Assembly (NCBI RefSeq): GCF_007655135.1
Contig: NC_045130.1
Coordinates: forward strand, 39,180,605-39,244,604
Source of the DNA: Punica granatum
Taxonomy: Eukaryota; Streptophyta; Magnoliopsida; Myrtales; Lythraceae
Length of the DNA: 64,000 nt
Direction: 5' to 3'
Position 1 is the stretch's first letter, and every line of letters starts with the position of its first letter. A program made the position numbers and the translations under genes. Under the pieces are notes generated by a model, which did not search any database, was not told the DNA's origin, and saw nothing but the letters and a program-made list of their open reading frames with translations. Shown here one piece after another: positions 10,634-24,392 of this stretch.

Positions 10634-13600
10634 TTCATAGGATTATTAGTCACATTGCGTCTCCTCATAAATCCCATCCCATGCGCTCACCTTACAAGAC
10701 CTTTTCTCGATCCTTTTACGATGAAGTAAACAAATGAAAGAGTTAAACCCAAAAAAAAAAAAATGAAAGAGTTGGGAACGTCAGATCTGGTTGAAATGTG
10801 CTCTTTGTATGGACCCGTTAGAACTGATGGGCCTGCATGCCTGCTTTCCTAAGGCCTGCCTGCTCCTTTTGGGCCTGAGAGCCTATTTCCTAATCTTAAT
10901 CAAGAGAAACCCTGTATTTGAATCCAAACTCATCTAATCAATGGATAATCTTTAAATATTTATAAGGGTTCCCACCCTTAATACACTCCATTTACAAGGA
11001 TTTAGACAATAATATCCTCAACTCATAAGATATTAATTCCTTTTCTGCGCTCTCTAATTTCTTCCCAGAATTACCGCCCTTTCCCCTCTTGGTGATTATC
11101 ATACTTCTGAAAAGGCAAAAAGAAAAGAAATGCAAAATCCATATAAATGATTATCCTTCTCGCATATGCAATTCGTTTTCAAAAGTATCTTTCCAGGGGA
11201 TAGCACTTGCTTTTATGGAATACGATCGAAAAAAATTGAAAAAAAAAATCAAACAATTACGATCATTGATGAAGAAATTTCTCAAAAAGTGAAGGATTAT
11301 TAATCTTTTATCGATTGAACATTGGGCTAAGTGTGCATGAGGAAGGTAATGTAATGAAAAAGATTAATGTATTGAAAAATAAAGGAAGGTATTAATCACC
11401 TCCATCCCATCATTACATATGATTTCAAAAACAATATTTCAAGCATCTTTTCGAGTAAAAGAAAAATTGATGAACAAACTTTATGGAATATGTTCTGAGA
11501 AGGAATATTGTCTACGTACGATATATGTAACAAAAAATTCAATTTTAATCTCTTTTTTTTCATGGGAAATTTTTTTTCTCCTAAGTAAAAAAGGAATATC
11601 TCAATCACTGTGCAAAAAAAAGAAAAGGCCCGAGATACCAACTTTGGGAGAGAGCAGAGCAGGGATGGAAAAGAAGATTACTATTTGGAAATTGAATCCA
11701 AATTATAATTGCTATATATCAAAAGTCTTTACTCGGTTTTTATTTTTCTTTTTTCTTTTTTTTTAAACGTGAACTATTGCATTTGCTTGATTCTCTCCTA
11801 CCAACTACTAAACTATACATGCGAGGAGTATGTTCATCATAACTTATCAAAAAGAGGAGCATATATGTTCATTAAAATTAATCTGTTGTTTAATTCGTAG
11901 TTTCATTCACATAAATAAGCAATGAGAGAGACACGAAGCAAGGCTATATTATATTATAGTCGAACTTATTGCTTGAACTAATATCGAGTGATCAATGATA
12001 TTATTATTGTGCCAACAATTTCTAGAGATCATGCATTTTATTTTTTGTTCTGGTATAAATGAATATTACAAACTCCTAATCACGTAGCTTGCCTCTCCTA
12101 CCAATACCATATAAATTAATTAATTTTGTCCAAATCTAGAAAATTCTAATGTCTAATTGATCAAGAGTCCACGGTTTCTTGCCCCCTCTTTCATAAGTTC
12201 CAAGTTTTCCACAATGAACTTGGGTAAGAGTCGATTTTCGATTTCCTTTCGTGGTGCCAATTTGCATTTTTATAATCATTACTACACAAATATCTTCTTT
12301 GAATTTTTTTTTCCCCGATTACGGAAGGGTCCATGAACCTAATAAAATAAAATATAAATCATAATAATTAATAAAATGACACGAATAATTTCTTAACGAG
12401 TATTAAACATAAAATTTATTAATTATAAGATAAAAATATACATCATTACGCTATATCCCGTTTAATATCTTCTTTGCATTTTCAATCCTACTATAATTTC
12501 AACGCTGGCGTTGCCTTAAAAAGTCCAGCAACATCTCGAAATAGCCGTCAATTACTATGCTCCCCATCGTGAAAGCAGACCACCTATCAAACTTCAGCCA
12601 CGTGATTCTGACATTAATTGAGACAACTTATTCAAAGTTAAGGAAGAGAGAAGAGCAAGCAATCCCAATTTAGCACCCATATATGGGATCTGCATGGATT
12701 GGCTAATTAATATACTCAACAATAAATTAAAATCATTAGAAATATTATTGAACGGCTCCCCCAGCTCAATCGTTTTCCAACATCAATTTTTTCTTATATG
12801 GACAGTTGTAATTATTATTATTAATTAAAATGGGATGGGATGGGATGCATCATCAGCAAATCTGAATCGACGACCTGTCATAGATGATGCCTTCAAGAAA
12901 ATCTTTCCGTGGACCCACAACCCTAGAAAGATTAAGGATTGCAGGGATGTTATTAGACACACGATGACTATTACTTTTATCTTAATTACCATTCAATTCA
13001 ATTTTTAATACTAAACTCTCTCAATTATTTATTATTTTTTTATAATTTAACAATACAATAATTATTTTTTATTAACTATTAATTACTTCTTTTTACTTTT
13101 TTTTTTCATAATTTAACAACACAATCATTATAATATCAAATAAATATAATTATTTATAGTTGGAAATGCTCTACTCCATTCCCAAACAAAGTCTAAGTTA
13201 TTTGAAATGTAGGTAGGACAGTGGCAACAAGTAGATAATTTCAGGAGTGTTTGCAAAAATCTTATTTAGAGCGCGCAAAGATATTGCGGCATGTGATGCT
13301 CCCTTTGCAGCATATTCACTCCGATATAAGAGGATCCGTACGTATTAATAATAATTAGTTGATGCTTAATTTAAGTTTGTATATAATTTATAATAAATAA
13401 TTAATGTCATATTGGTTAGCTATACTTCTTCCCTATCTGCCTGTGTGCGCAAGGAGATCGTGCCTTATGCATGCTTGCCATCAATTATTTTGTACGATAC
13501 GGGGAATGAGGATTATGGGCTAATTTTCTATAAAGCGCATGCAGGATATATGCTTTAAAAAACATTGGTCAACGCTTGTTGGTAAGCTATCTATATGAGA

Positions 13601-14896
13601 TTAATGACTGTACGAAATTTTGGAAACTATGGCTAACTATAGATTAAATTAACGTTCGAGCATCAGAATAAAAAACTATGGTTTTTAGACATGGATATGC
13701 AGCCTCTTCCTAGTGTGATTTTTCTTGAAATATCATGAAAATGAAATTAAATTTGGCCGTACTGGAAAAAGGTAAAATCTAGAGACAGGTAATTAACTTA
13801 GAGAGGTTAATAATAATCCGTCATTATTTGGGGGAGGCGCATGCTGGGGTCACTAATCCCAAAGTACAAATTATTAACATTGTCAATCGGTGATGAGACT
13901 GTCAAAGCTCTTGAATTTATATAGACAAGCCAACATAATAAAATGGTTTCCTCCTCTAGTGTCGCATTAAAGTAAGGTCCTCATGTGAGAATCAATATAG
14001 CAACCGCTAGATAAAAGGCCCATTAAATTTCATATAGACGAGGGTGGCTTGGTATAGTTAGTGCAAGCCACTACTCGGAACCATAAAGTTTCGAATTCAG
14101 TCCATATCTTTTTTTTATGAGAAAACAATTGCATATGGAGAAATATCTTTTTAAAAAAATTTCTTTTCCCCTTTGAAAGAAAACATATTCGCCGGGAAAT
14201 TGGAAACTATTTGATCGATATATAGCCAATGGTGTCGTCATAGCTTCTGGGGAAGGTCTGATGTAAAGTGATTGCAATTTGCATGTGAGAAAATAACTAT
14301 TGCAAAGTAACTTGATATTAAGTGTATTGCACATATTTCAAGTAAGTTGGGTGTATTTTAAGAAATTAATTAGGATAAATTACTTAAATTCTCAGTAAAT
14401 TATTTACATTTAAAGTAAATTATATATATTTTTAGGGCTTTGGCCATCTCATTCACCCAAAAAATAAATTATACAAATTTTGAAGAGTCTGTATATTTTT
14501 TTTCAACGAATAGTCTTTAGTAAATTACACGAATTTTAAAGAAATTTAACTTTTTTTTTGTGAGAAATTATGAGTGATATTACTTTCGCGGTCCCGAGAA
14601 ATCAAGCATTAAAAATTATTCACTCCTCCTACAGCACATTTCTTAGGACTTGAATTCGGTATTCTCATTCTTACGGGATTGAACTTGCTTAACAATCAAC
14701 CAATATTTTGTTGGTAATTTTATTTAAAATTTCAATGAAATATTTGAGTATTCTATAAAACAGTTTTTAACAATTACACCATAAAACTTCCTGACTTTCT
14801 CTCATGGCTGGTTCACACAATATAAGTATGCATAACATCGTATCTCTCAATAATTAGTCTTGTGATGGAATACGCATAGTATAAGGAGATGTGCAC
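10634..14896. other. AT-rich intergenic region, no supported gene
   Basis: More than 4 kb without a convincing gene on either strand. It contains short A/T runs and low-complexity TTTATTA stretches (for example 12960-13150). A possible tRNA-like box A/box B pair near 14050-14105 (TGGCTTGG... and GTTTCGAATTC) may be an old SINE head but is too diverged to call. Confidence 0.55.
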
Positions 14897-14908
14897 GAAT
14901 ACAATTTT

Positions 14909-15086
14909 TTTTTTTGAATCCTCATATTCAAAAGTTCAATTGGGTCATGACTAATCAAGTCGAGTAGGATCGGGTTCACTAAGGGGATAAAACTCTCCCA
15001 TCTTAAATTTTCTACATTCATGAGAACTCGAATCTGAGATCTTGATTAAACGTTGAAGTGCTCGAAATAAGCCACTTTGGTTGTTT
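14909..15086 (-). mobile_element. tRNA-derived SINE with poly(A) tail and 12-bp TSD
   Basis: On the minus strand the element starts near 15086, has a degenerate box A (AAGTGGCTTATTTCGAG), a box B (AGATTCGAGTTCTC) near 15030, and ends in a poly(A) run (T run from 14905 on the plus strand). It is flanked by the exact direct repeat GAATACAATTTT (14897-14908 and 15087-15098). Poly(A) plus this TSD shows retroposition. At least three diverged relatives lie elsewhere in the window (38335-38470, 40626-41822, 46890-47020). Confidence 0.75.
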
Positions 15087-15098
15087 GAATACAATTTT

Positions 15099-17632
15099 AG
15101 TTTGTGGCTAGCGCTTAAGAAGCTGACTCAAGGCCACGTTTCGGTGGGGCAATGCGTGGTCATCCTTTATTTGATGAATATAGAAAGAGACATTCTTTTT
15201 TCTTTTTCTTTTTTTTTCACTTTTGGCTTTGGGGTGAAAGAAAGAGTCATCTAATTAATGAGTATCTTTTTTTAATTATTATGCATAGTTACATTAAATT
15301 AATCGTCATTGTTAATGCTAAATTGCTTGCTTTTTAGGGTTTGTTTCATTATCCAGAGCAACTAACATAATCCAAGAAGAAGAAAATAAAGTGGATTTCT
15401 ATGTTGGGATCATCAGGTTGCTCCATAATACTTCCCCGCCTTTGGGAAACCGTATGTATCGGTAACTTTACCCTTTTTTATGTAATTAAATTAATTGTGA
15501 TTTTGAGTATTAATTAAAATTATTTTCAAAAAAGGTAGCTCTCTAATCTAAAAACACAACTGTTTTTATATATATTGGTGCTGAAAGCACACCAAGAAAC
15601 ACAATTGCTTGTCTTCCGTAGCGTGCAATGCATAGATCAACCATGCATTGAGTGTATACAACCGATCTTATTTACCAAAAAAGAAAAAGTATACAACAGA
15701 TTTTACAAATTGACAATGTCATATTTACAATTAAATTGTACTTATGTTTTCGGTAGAAAAATTGTACGTAAATTTGACCAAAAAAGATTATTCGCCCAAT
15801 TACTCATACTATTAAGCGCTGTGATCGAATGTTTTATTATAAGTAGTGGAGCTATAACAGTGTTTTAAGAAATATGGTTCCGACTCATTTGAATTATCAA
15901 GATTTGATAATGCACGGCATAGGTAATCAAGTCCAATTGATGCCCCTCTTATAATTAGTTAATTTGGTTTTCGCGAGTGATGATTGCCGTCTCAGAAATT
16001 TGTTTGGCTAAAAGGGACACAAAAATTTGTATTGTTAGTGCAAGTAGGGAATTTGAATTGAGAAAAATTTCCTTTTCAGAGCTTATTGAATTAATTAAGA
16101 AAAAACTGGGGACACCTCGAGTTAAATATTAATAAATAAACCATCCCCTTCATTAGCGCAAGTTGGGCATAATAGAGGCACTAGCTAGAAATAGTTTTTC
16201 ATCTCTTTTCTCATTCCTCCATGGGTCTTACTTGTAATTAGAAATAGGAAAAGATATCGATTGTCTAACATGTCTTGTTCGATCAAGAATCCAACACAGG
16301 TATATTTAGATTCACTGTTATATATCATGGTACCTTGTGCGTGCTCTTAAAGGGTATGCTTAGCCTGTCCCTGTCTCGTGTGTGTGTGTGTTGTGGGCCG
16401 ATGGAATGGACGTGGAAGATACCGCCCTTCCACTGACATAAATAGTACTTACGGGACGTAGACATATATTGGAGCTTTCATTTAATTGCATCTTGCTTTT
16501 TATATATGCTCCTCATCCACTTGAGTTTGCTCGGAAAAGGAAAAGAAATTAGGACCGATGAGGGAGACGATTTACTGCGGTGACACAAGTCCTTAATATA
16601 AAAACATGAGATTCTGCCTTCGATCGATTCTCGTTAGTAGATCTTCCGTACTGTTTTATTTAGTAGTCGTTATTTTTATAGTAAGTCATGGACATCTCTT
16701 ATAAATAAAAAGAAATTAGAGCTAATTTTAATTAATTAATTAATTATGGATAGAAAGGAATCGCTCTACTTACATTTTCACCTGAAAAATTAATGTCACC
16801 ACAAAATAGGGCACCATTCACATCCATTAAGTTTAAAAGAAAAGAAAGCCACGCAGAAAAACATAAAAATACTAAGTAGAAAATTCAAATCGGAACCATA
16901 GTTTTGGACCGTTCATATCTATAAATTAATGATTTGAACTGGCGATTCAGACATGATTTCGGTACGTGGTTCCTAGATGGATTCAACGTGCAAAGAGCCG
17001 ATCGTTGTTGAATTAAATTGACAATAGACTGTCGAGAAATTCCATAGTAGACCAACCAGTCATCCGTACCATATGCACCGGCATGCTCGGCAAACGTGTG
17101 GGTATATAACAATTTCTCTTTCCATGGAATGGAAGATATGCTCAGAATCAGAAACCATTCAATCCATTCCATTAGTTTCCATGCTAAAGAAATATATTCT
17201 ATTCCATATGCGTGAAAATCGTTTCGAATTTCATATATTCCACGAGGAAAAGTAAAGGAAAAATGAAAAAGGAAATTATTATATTCTATTCCATGCACAC
17301 TCATGTCATGTCCACTTCTCCCTTTTTATTTCTTAAAGCCCTTTACCTTTTATTCTGCTTTCATTATTCCCCTTCTTCCCTTCCTCTCCTTCAATGGCGG
17401 CCAATCCCTCCGCTTCTTCTTCACCGAGCATGAAGAACAGCATGCCACTCTCCTCCTCTCTCCCCATCTCTCGGCCCTTCCATCCTTATCTCATCCTCCT
17501 CCTCCTCCTCCTCTACCTGTAACTCATCGAATCACGTCCAACTGTCTTCATCTTCATCTTCTTCTTCTTCTTCTAGTTTCATCAATTGTCGTTGTTGTTG
17601 TCATAGCGTCATAGCTCCCCTGTTCATCAGCC
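15099..17632. other. intergenic region and promoter/leader of the PP2-A13-like gene
   Basis: Mostly AT-rich. A short TG run lies near 16380. A 139-codon minus-strand open frame (16885-17304) is unrecognised. The last 250 bases are CT-rich with CTTCTT and CCTCCT runs, which I take as the 5' leader of the downstream F-box gene. Confidence 0.5.
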
Positions 17633-19804
17633 ATGGGCTCGGCTTTCTCGGGTCTTGTCGAGCCGAGCGAAGTAGGGTCGTTGTCTGTGTCACCGGTGAG
17701 GACCTCTCTTGGGGACATACCGGAGAGCTGCGTCTCGCTGATCCTGGCCTGCCTGGACCCGCCAGAGATTTGTAGGCTAGCTGGGGTGAGCAAGGCATTT
17801 CACGGCGCCTCATCAGCCTACTTCGTATGGGAGTCGAAGCTGCCATCAAACTATAAGTTCCTGGTGAAGAAAGTCTTGGGCGAGAGCCCGGACATCCTGT
17901 CCAAGAAGGAGATCTATGCCAGGCTCTGCCGACCAAATCGTTACGATGCTGGCACTAAGGTAAAAATCCTTATACCCTTTGGCTAGAACCAATTAACTGG
18001 ATTTTCCCAGCAATATTAACTTACTAGGGAGAGCATGCCGGCACAGATTTCCGGGAGTCTAGTCATCTTTTTTAATGCAGTACTACAAAGATCACAGTCT
18101 TACTCCCAGTAGTCTGCTGGCTCTGCTTCAAAGATTCTAGTTTTGCGCAATATGTGGATCGCTATGATAATTTCGAGATATGATCGGATAGAGTGCTATT
18201 GTGGTCGAGCTTCACGTGAATGTTTGGGGCACTGCATAGATATGTTTTTGGTTTTGGTTTTAACATCCTGAGGTGTTAGTTGAGGTCACGGATTGATGAT
18301 GCCCCTTTAATTTTAACAGGAAGTTTGGTTGGACAAAGTTACCGGAAATAACTGTCTGTCGATTTCGTCAAAGGCATTAAAGATTACCGGGATCGACGAT
18401 CGGAGATATTGGAATCATATCCCGACCGACGAATCGAGGTATATATTATGACTATACCCTGGATTAATTTAATCCTGCCTCGATCTCTCTCTTGTCGGAT
18501 AATGTTAAATGAACTCTTTGTCCTCCGAGCACCTGCGATGAAAAGTGAAAATACGTATTGTGAAATTATCTTTTTCTTTTTCCCTAATTTGCAGTAATTT
18601 CTTGCAAAATTCCAAAAATTATATTCCATTAATTATCAACACAAATGAAATGAAGTGGGCGCGGTGGGAATGGGTGAAATCAGATCCACTTGAGGCCAAA
18701 GAACATGTTGGTCACAGGCAAAGACCACTTCAACCAATTGAGTATATCTTCTAATTTATTCTATTCAGAAAATTATTAATATATATATATATATGCATAT
18801 ACGAAACATTAAATAGTACAGACATATATATCATATTTATTATTTACATAAAGCTTGATTAATGTGTATGCAGAGACAGATAACTTGCCTTGTGAGTATG
18901 GATTAAGGCTAGCTTGAATCTTCTCTAAGTTTAGTCCTTGAAGAGACCTCGTGTATACAATTATGACCCGATCGAGAATGAATATTATATTAAGAATCTG
19001 ATATATGTTATATTTCTGGCGGCGTTGTGAGGCAACGTATAACAAGTTTTCTTCCAAGTATAGCCCTATACGCATTCTAGGATAAGCGCTTGCGTAACAA
19101 AAAATTGCCCTTTGAAATGCCCGGACTTCCCAAGCATAACTAGGTCGTATCGATTTTTTATAACTCGAATAAATAAAAAAACCGATAGTTCCCAGAAATA
19201 ATGTCATTTTCCCACTGGCGGTCAGATATTATCAATTCCGATAGTGTCATTTTCACATCCATCATCGGTCAATATAATGTTAGAGGTCCCCTGAAAATCG
19301 GGACAAGCTTAATTTCTTATAGCTAGGATCACTAGTGATAAATTAGAAATTAAAGTAAGTAAGTTCGGCCTGAATGGGTGCAGGTTCCATACAGTGGCAT
19401 ACCTTCAACAGATATGGTGGGTCGAAGTGGTGGGAGAAATAGAGTTCCAATTCTTGCCCGGTACATACAGCGTCTTCTTCAGGCTTCAGCTCGGGAAAGC
19501 CTCCAGGAGGTTCGGAAGACGGGTGTGTAACCTCGATCAGGTCCACGGTTGGGGCATCAAGCCGGTTCGGTTTCAATTATCTACGTCGACCGGTCAGAAT
19601 GCCGCTTCAGAGTGTTATTTAGATGAACCGGGGAATTGGGTCCACTACCACGTTGGGGATTTCCATATTGACAATCCGGACACGCCAGTAAGGATCAAAT
19701 TCTCCATGGTCCAAATCGACTGCACGCACACTAAGGGCGGGTTATGTGTAGATTCCGTGATGATATACCCAAATGAGTTTCGAGAGAGATTGAAACAAGT
19801 CTAA
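17633..19804 (+). CDS. PP2A13: F-box protein PP2-A13-like (phloem protein 2 lectin domain)
   Basis: Three exons: 17633-17959, 18320-18438, 19384-19804, with GT-AG borders and phases closing to 288 residues, the usual size. The F-box is at about 26-71 ([20 protein letters not shown], then [20 protein letters not shown]) and would bind SKP1 in an SCF ubiquitin ligase. Residues from about 109 on form the PP2 domain: [66 protein letters not shown], and [20 protein letters not shown] near the end. PP2 domains of this group are thought to bind glycans or glycoproteins. The start has a good context (GCCATGGGC). Intron 2 is long (945 bases) and carries an unexplained opposite-strand open frame. Nothing is broken. 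Confidence 0.93.
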
Positions 19805-22176
19805 GAAATATTCAGTCTAGGATTTGTGTATAGAATTGTTCGAGTTCAAAATAGAAATTTGCGCCTAAGAGCACTTGTAAACTACCGTCATATTATACAA
19901 GATTAATTAAGAGACCATACGTTATAGTGAGAGTTGATTAGGATATGATGTTAATGCAATATCAGTTGTTTGCCTTTGCTCAAGTGTGTCTTACAATCGT
20001 TTTTCTTATATATAGAACTCGTAAAGTGACTATTCTTATGTAATTTTGCAACATTGGAAGCGAATGAGGCCGAGTAATAACTATTATCACTCTGCAATTT
20101 TCTATACGGGGTTGTGGTTTGTGTGAAAATGGGAGTTGGTGCATTAACGATTGACCTCCATCAAAATCTTACCGACCCGGGTATTTCAATTTGTACGCTC
20201 ACTGACTCCATGGGTCTCCATTGGTGCCGCGGAATTTGCATATTTGGTGAAGAAATTGATAGATATTCTATGGTGGTTGGTTTGAACATAGTGGATCATA
20301 TGGAACCTGCATAATATGTAGTCGATTTTTCTCTTTCACGGGCCCTTTCATTTGATGGATAAAGCAGTCCAATCATCCCTACGCCACTTGGCATGCTTAT
20401 CTTCAGATGGGCCCCAATTTTAGGTGCCACGTCGGCATGATGATCTCTCATCTTCTCATTGTTGGCAACCACATCAACATAATGACTTTGCTGTTGCTGA
20501 CTGCCCTGCCACATTATTCGTCCTATTCACGCCATATATAAAATGATTCATCATAGTTATATGAAGTTCAAAGACTCAAGTGAATTAATTTGTCATGCAA
20601 ATTTTGCATTTTATCCGTTATCTATTCATGCTCGGACATATCGCATCATACTAGGGATACCACGCCATGAAGTGGGTATATTCTGATGACATTTTCAATT
20701 GAGCCTAGTGGAATCACTTTTAATGATATGTCCCAGTCCCGATCTTTCTTTTTGGGCTTTTCGATCCCATTGGTAATGCTCGTGTTTTATAAGAGCTTGC
20801 CCCAAAAAAAAAAAAAAAACAAAAAGAAGTGGGCCATGGCCTCTTGGGCCTAGAATGACATTATAATAGGAGTTGCTAGCCTAGTTTATATTCTGGATTC
20901 CAGCTCATTGGGTCAAATTGGGATAATGCAGATGCCCTTCAAACATCAGTAATAAGTAATCCTTTAACCCAATCCTTTTCAGCTGGGAAGATCACAAATC
21001 TGTCACTTCCCCTTTTCTGCCCAATATAAAATTACATACATCAGAGGAAGAAGTTTTACTCTAGTGGTAAAAGGCGCCAATTCAAAACTAAAAAATCGTG
21101 GCAATTACACCTACTCTCGTCAAATTAGGACACTTACCACCCATCTTTTTGTTTATGTGGCAGCTAAATCAGCATCAAGTGGACCTTCAAATTGACGAGG
21201 TCATCGAAAACCACCGGGGATCTCGTCTGAGGAGGGGTGAGTGGGTGGCTGCCGGAGCACGGCCCCCAGCCGTCCTCCTCCTTTCACTTGTTCTTTTTCC
21301 ATATCAATTTTGAGGGTCCACACTACTCAGCTTAAACAAAAGGAAGGGTGGAGAACTTTTTTATTTAAAAAATGGGGGACATCGCAGGCATTTTATGAAT
21401 TACAAGGATGCGGGTGGAATTTACTTATTTATTTATTTATTTATAAATACTATCTAGTTGATTCGATGGTATGCATGTACGAGAATGATCTTTTGAGAAA
21501 ATCGGATAATTTTGTAACAAATTCTCTAAATCTAATTTTACTGTCTCTGTTCTTTTGTTTATTAATTTCGTGGACCAATTTTATTGTTTTTCCTCACTTC
21601 ACCCTGTCGTCTTCCTCCGCATCATCCAAACGGAGCCCAGTCGGTGGCTTCAGTCTCTCTCCCTCTCGGAAAATCTCTCCCAACCTCCGTTGGCGGTCAC
21701 CTTAGATCTAGTTCAGGTACAAAGGCTTCTCCTCTTCCCTCCACCATCTCTGTCTCTGAACCCGGAGAGAACGTTCGACTGCCATCAATTGTTCATTTTT
21801 AAAGGCTCCCCCTTTGATTGCTATGGCTGACACGGATTGGAATTCTTGAAACCATTGTTTCCCTGATCGACCTGGTGGGCTTTTCGATATCAATTTCGTC
21901 ATGGTCTACATTAAAATTTCCGTCTCTCTCTCTCTCTTTTTTTTTTTTTCTTTTCCTTTTCTGATTTTTATTGAATGGAGCTTCCGTTGTTAGAAAACCT
22001 TTTAATTCCAATACTAAACCACTTTCATAGTGTCTGGGCAATCCTCATACAAGTTCATGAAAAGGGCTTTCCCTTTTTAGGGGAAGAAGACTTTTGTGGG
22101 TTTTGTTCTTTTTTTTTTTTTCCTCCTCATTGTGTGTTGTTCAACAGGTACTAGTACTTTCTGGAGGAGACTTTCA
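19805..22176. other. intergenic region and leader of the second F-box gene
   Basis: No gene is supported at 19.8-21.5 kb. An A run lies near 20803-20818, and TTTA repeats near 21422-21443. From about 21600 the sequence becomes CT-rich and leader-like. A spliced 5' UTR ending at an AG just before the start codon region (near 22148) is possible but unproven. Confidence 0.5.
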
Positions 22177-23894
22177 ATGGATAATGTTGGTGATTTTGTT
22201 CAGTACCTCGGACCCGACATGTCTATAAAGATTTTGACTCACTTGGATGACCCGTCTGATCTCGTCCGTGTTTGTGCAGCATCTAGTTCCTGGCATCGAT
22301 TCGGTATGCTCGCTTTAATTCCGTTATCTACTGCCAATCACATTGATGAGTTAGCTATTTTTGTATTGGCACGGTTCTGTTGGAAACTTTGTTCTGTGGA
22401 TCGCTTTTGTTTGCTGACAATTGCATTATATTTTGTTGATTATTGTCAATGCTGCTACCAAACTGGTGAATTGGGTTTCTGGTCATGTACTTTGGTCAAA
22501 AGAATTGTTGTGTTGCCATTTCTCAGCAATTATGAATTCCGGAAACTGTCTTGTGTCAGAAAATAATGGGAATCTCGTGTTTTATTTCATGTGAAGAATT
22601 GAACGAACTGTCTATTGTATAGGCTGGAATCCTGATGCGGTCGTCTCCTCACACGAGATTCTTATTCCATTTCTGCAGTTATTGAAAATAACATATCTAA
22701 GCATCTTTGCTTGAGGCTAGTTCCAGAAGTACTGGGGCTTGCTCGCTTTATTGAAGGGAACATCATGATCAAACCTCTAAAAGATGCATCTAACACTTCT
22801 GCGGAGTGGGAAAGAAATAAGATAAATCATCGGGTCTATGCTTTTCTTGCCCGGGGACTTAGCTCAACAATCGAAAAGAGTTGCTTATCAGAAGCCATCT
22901 GTGCTTCTAGCACTGATAACTACCCCGAAGAGAGTATGCAGAATACACTAGAACCAAGGGACAGAGTTGAACGCAGAGCCTCTTACTGGTCTAGTAAAGG
23001 TCAGAGTGACCCGGAAGTACCCGAGACTCTTCTCTATAGGTTGGCTTCCAAGTTATGTGTCGTCACTGAGATCCATGTTCAGCCATTTCAAGGTCAGTTT
23101 TGCTTTCTTCATAATTTCTTACGTCCGAATTTTCTCTTTTCATTGCATGCTCCATCAATTGACAGAAAACTTGTTTTTTCCCCCTCTATATCAGCATATT
23201 TTCAGTTTGGGTTTCCGATTTATTCTGCTAAGGCTGTGAGATTTAGGATGGGCCATCCAAAGTCTCCGATGGAGATGGATAGTGAAGCTTTCGATAAGTC
23301 CCAAACAGGATCTGAATCAGCTGATGGGAATTTTGTGTGGACATACACGTCTCCCGAATTTCCTATGGTTCAGGTTAGTTGTTAATACTAATTGCTGTTT
23401 TTCTCAACCAGTCTCCACTCGACAGGAGTGATTCAACTTTTCTTGGTCTTTCCTGAAATCTGGGATGAATTGGTCAGTACAAAAAAACTGAAGGAAAGTC
23501 TAAGCAAGTAAGATTGATAGGAAATCCTGTCTTTTGTCTTGAAATTTTTGGTACTCTGAACTCATAGAGAACTAAGAAGGCAATGGTAAAGCAATTAAAT
23601 CTTTCAAACACAGCCTTCCCCAATCAGTAAAATAGCGGAACTTGATCTTCAATCAAAAGGAGTAAACTTCTGCTTGTAAGCTTAGGATTTTTAAATTCTG
23701 TTGGTGACTGAAGTAATTGAAAAATTATATCCCTACACCTCAATGCCCATGGGTTGATTGTATGCAGGAAAACTGCTTGCAAAAGTTAAAGCTTCCTGAA
23801 CCCGTTCTCTGCATTGGTGGCATCCTACAAGTTGAACTGTTGGGCAGAGTCCAGAGACAAGAAATGGATGGACTTTTTTACATATGGTTTACCC

Positions 23895-23944
<50 letters not shown>

Positions 23945-24392
23945 TGATCGTATATATTTACAAATATATAGATATCTCTTAATTTTAGGCTAAAACTTCC
24001 ATTTGAATCCTCGAGTTTATTGGTTTGATGGTTGCACTATATGAACATATATGTTGTGCCCATCTATTACCAACTTCATGATCTTTTTTTCCTTCTGCAG
24101 TGTCTCTCATGTGAAAGTGCTAGGAAGGCCGCTCTTGTCCCCATTCGATGTTGAGATAGATGACGCATCAGGAAAATGCGCATTGAAGTACCGTCCTATA
24201 GCAGAGGGCCCTGAGTCTTCACTGAGCTCAGCAAAGGATGAAGATGGTGGGCCCCATTCCCGCCTTCGAACCCTTTCTGCTATGCTGATGCTGAGAGGAG
24301 TAAGGAGTTGGGAGCAAATAATTCTTAGTAGAATTCGCGGCGCCGGCGCAAGTGTTGATTCCAATGAATCTGAAGATGAGCTTCCTGCTTGA
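22177..24392 (+). CDS. F-box protein, At4g00755-like
   Basis: Five exons: 22177-22303, 22679-23092, 23195-23373, 23768-23886, 24101-24392; all GT-AG, phases closing to 376 residues. The N-terminal F-box (about 5-45: GDFVQYLGPDMSIKILTHL then DDPSDLVRVCAASSSWHRF) should dock to SKP1. The rest matches the plant At4g00755-type family: ISKHLCLRLVPEV, LASKLCVVTEIHVQPFQAYF, FGFPIYSAKAVRFRMGHP, WTYTSPEFPMVQENCLQK, LCIGGILQVELLGRVQRQEM, and YICVSHVKVLGRPL. The target is unknown. An upstream in-frame ATG would add a hydrophobic stretch absent from the family, so I start at 22177. The stop lies 291 bases from the stop of the converging DHDPR gene. Intron 4 carries a CT/TA microsatellite at about 23900-23944. 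Confidence 0.9.

Noticed and set aside
14050..14105. tRNA gene
   Set aside because: Box A and box B words are present, but no acceptor stem or full cloverleaf could be formed; more likely a SINE remnant.
17303..17614. Open frame ending in poly-Pro and poly-Val just before the PP2-A13-like gene
   Set aside because: Built from CT-rich leader sequence with CTTCTT and CCTCCT repeats; likely 5' UTR.
22096..22176. Upstream start for the second F-box gene adding a hydrophobic segment
   Set aside because: The added FFFFLLIVCC stretch is encoded by a T run and is not part of the family; the start at 22177 gives the expected N terminus.
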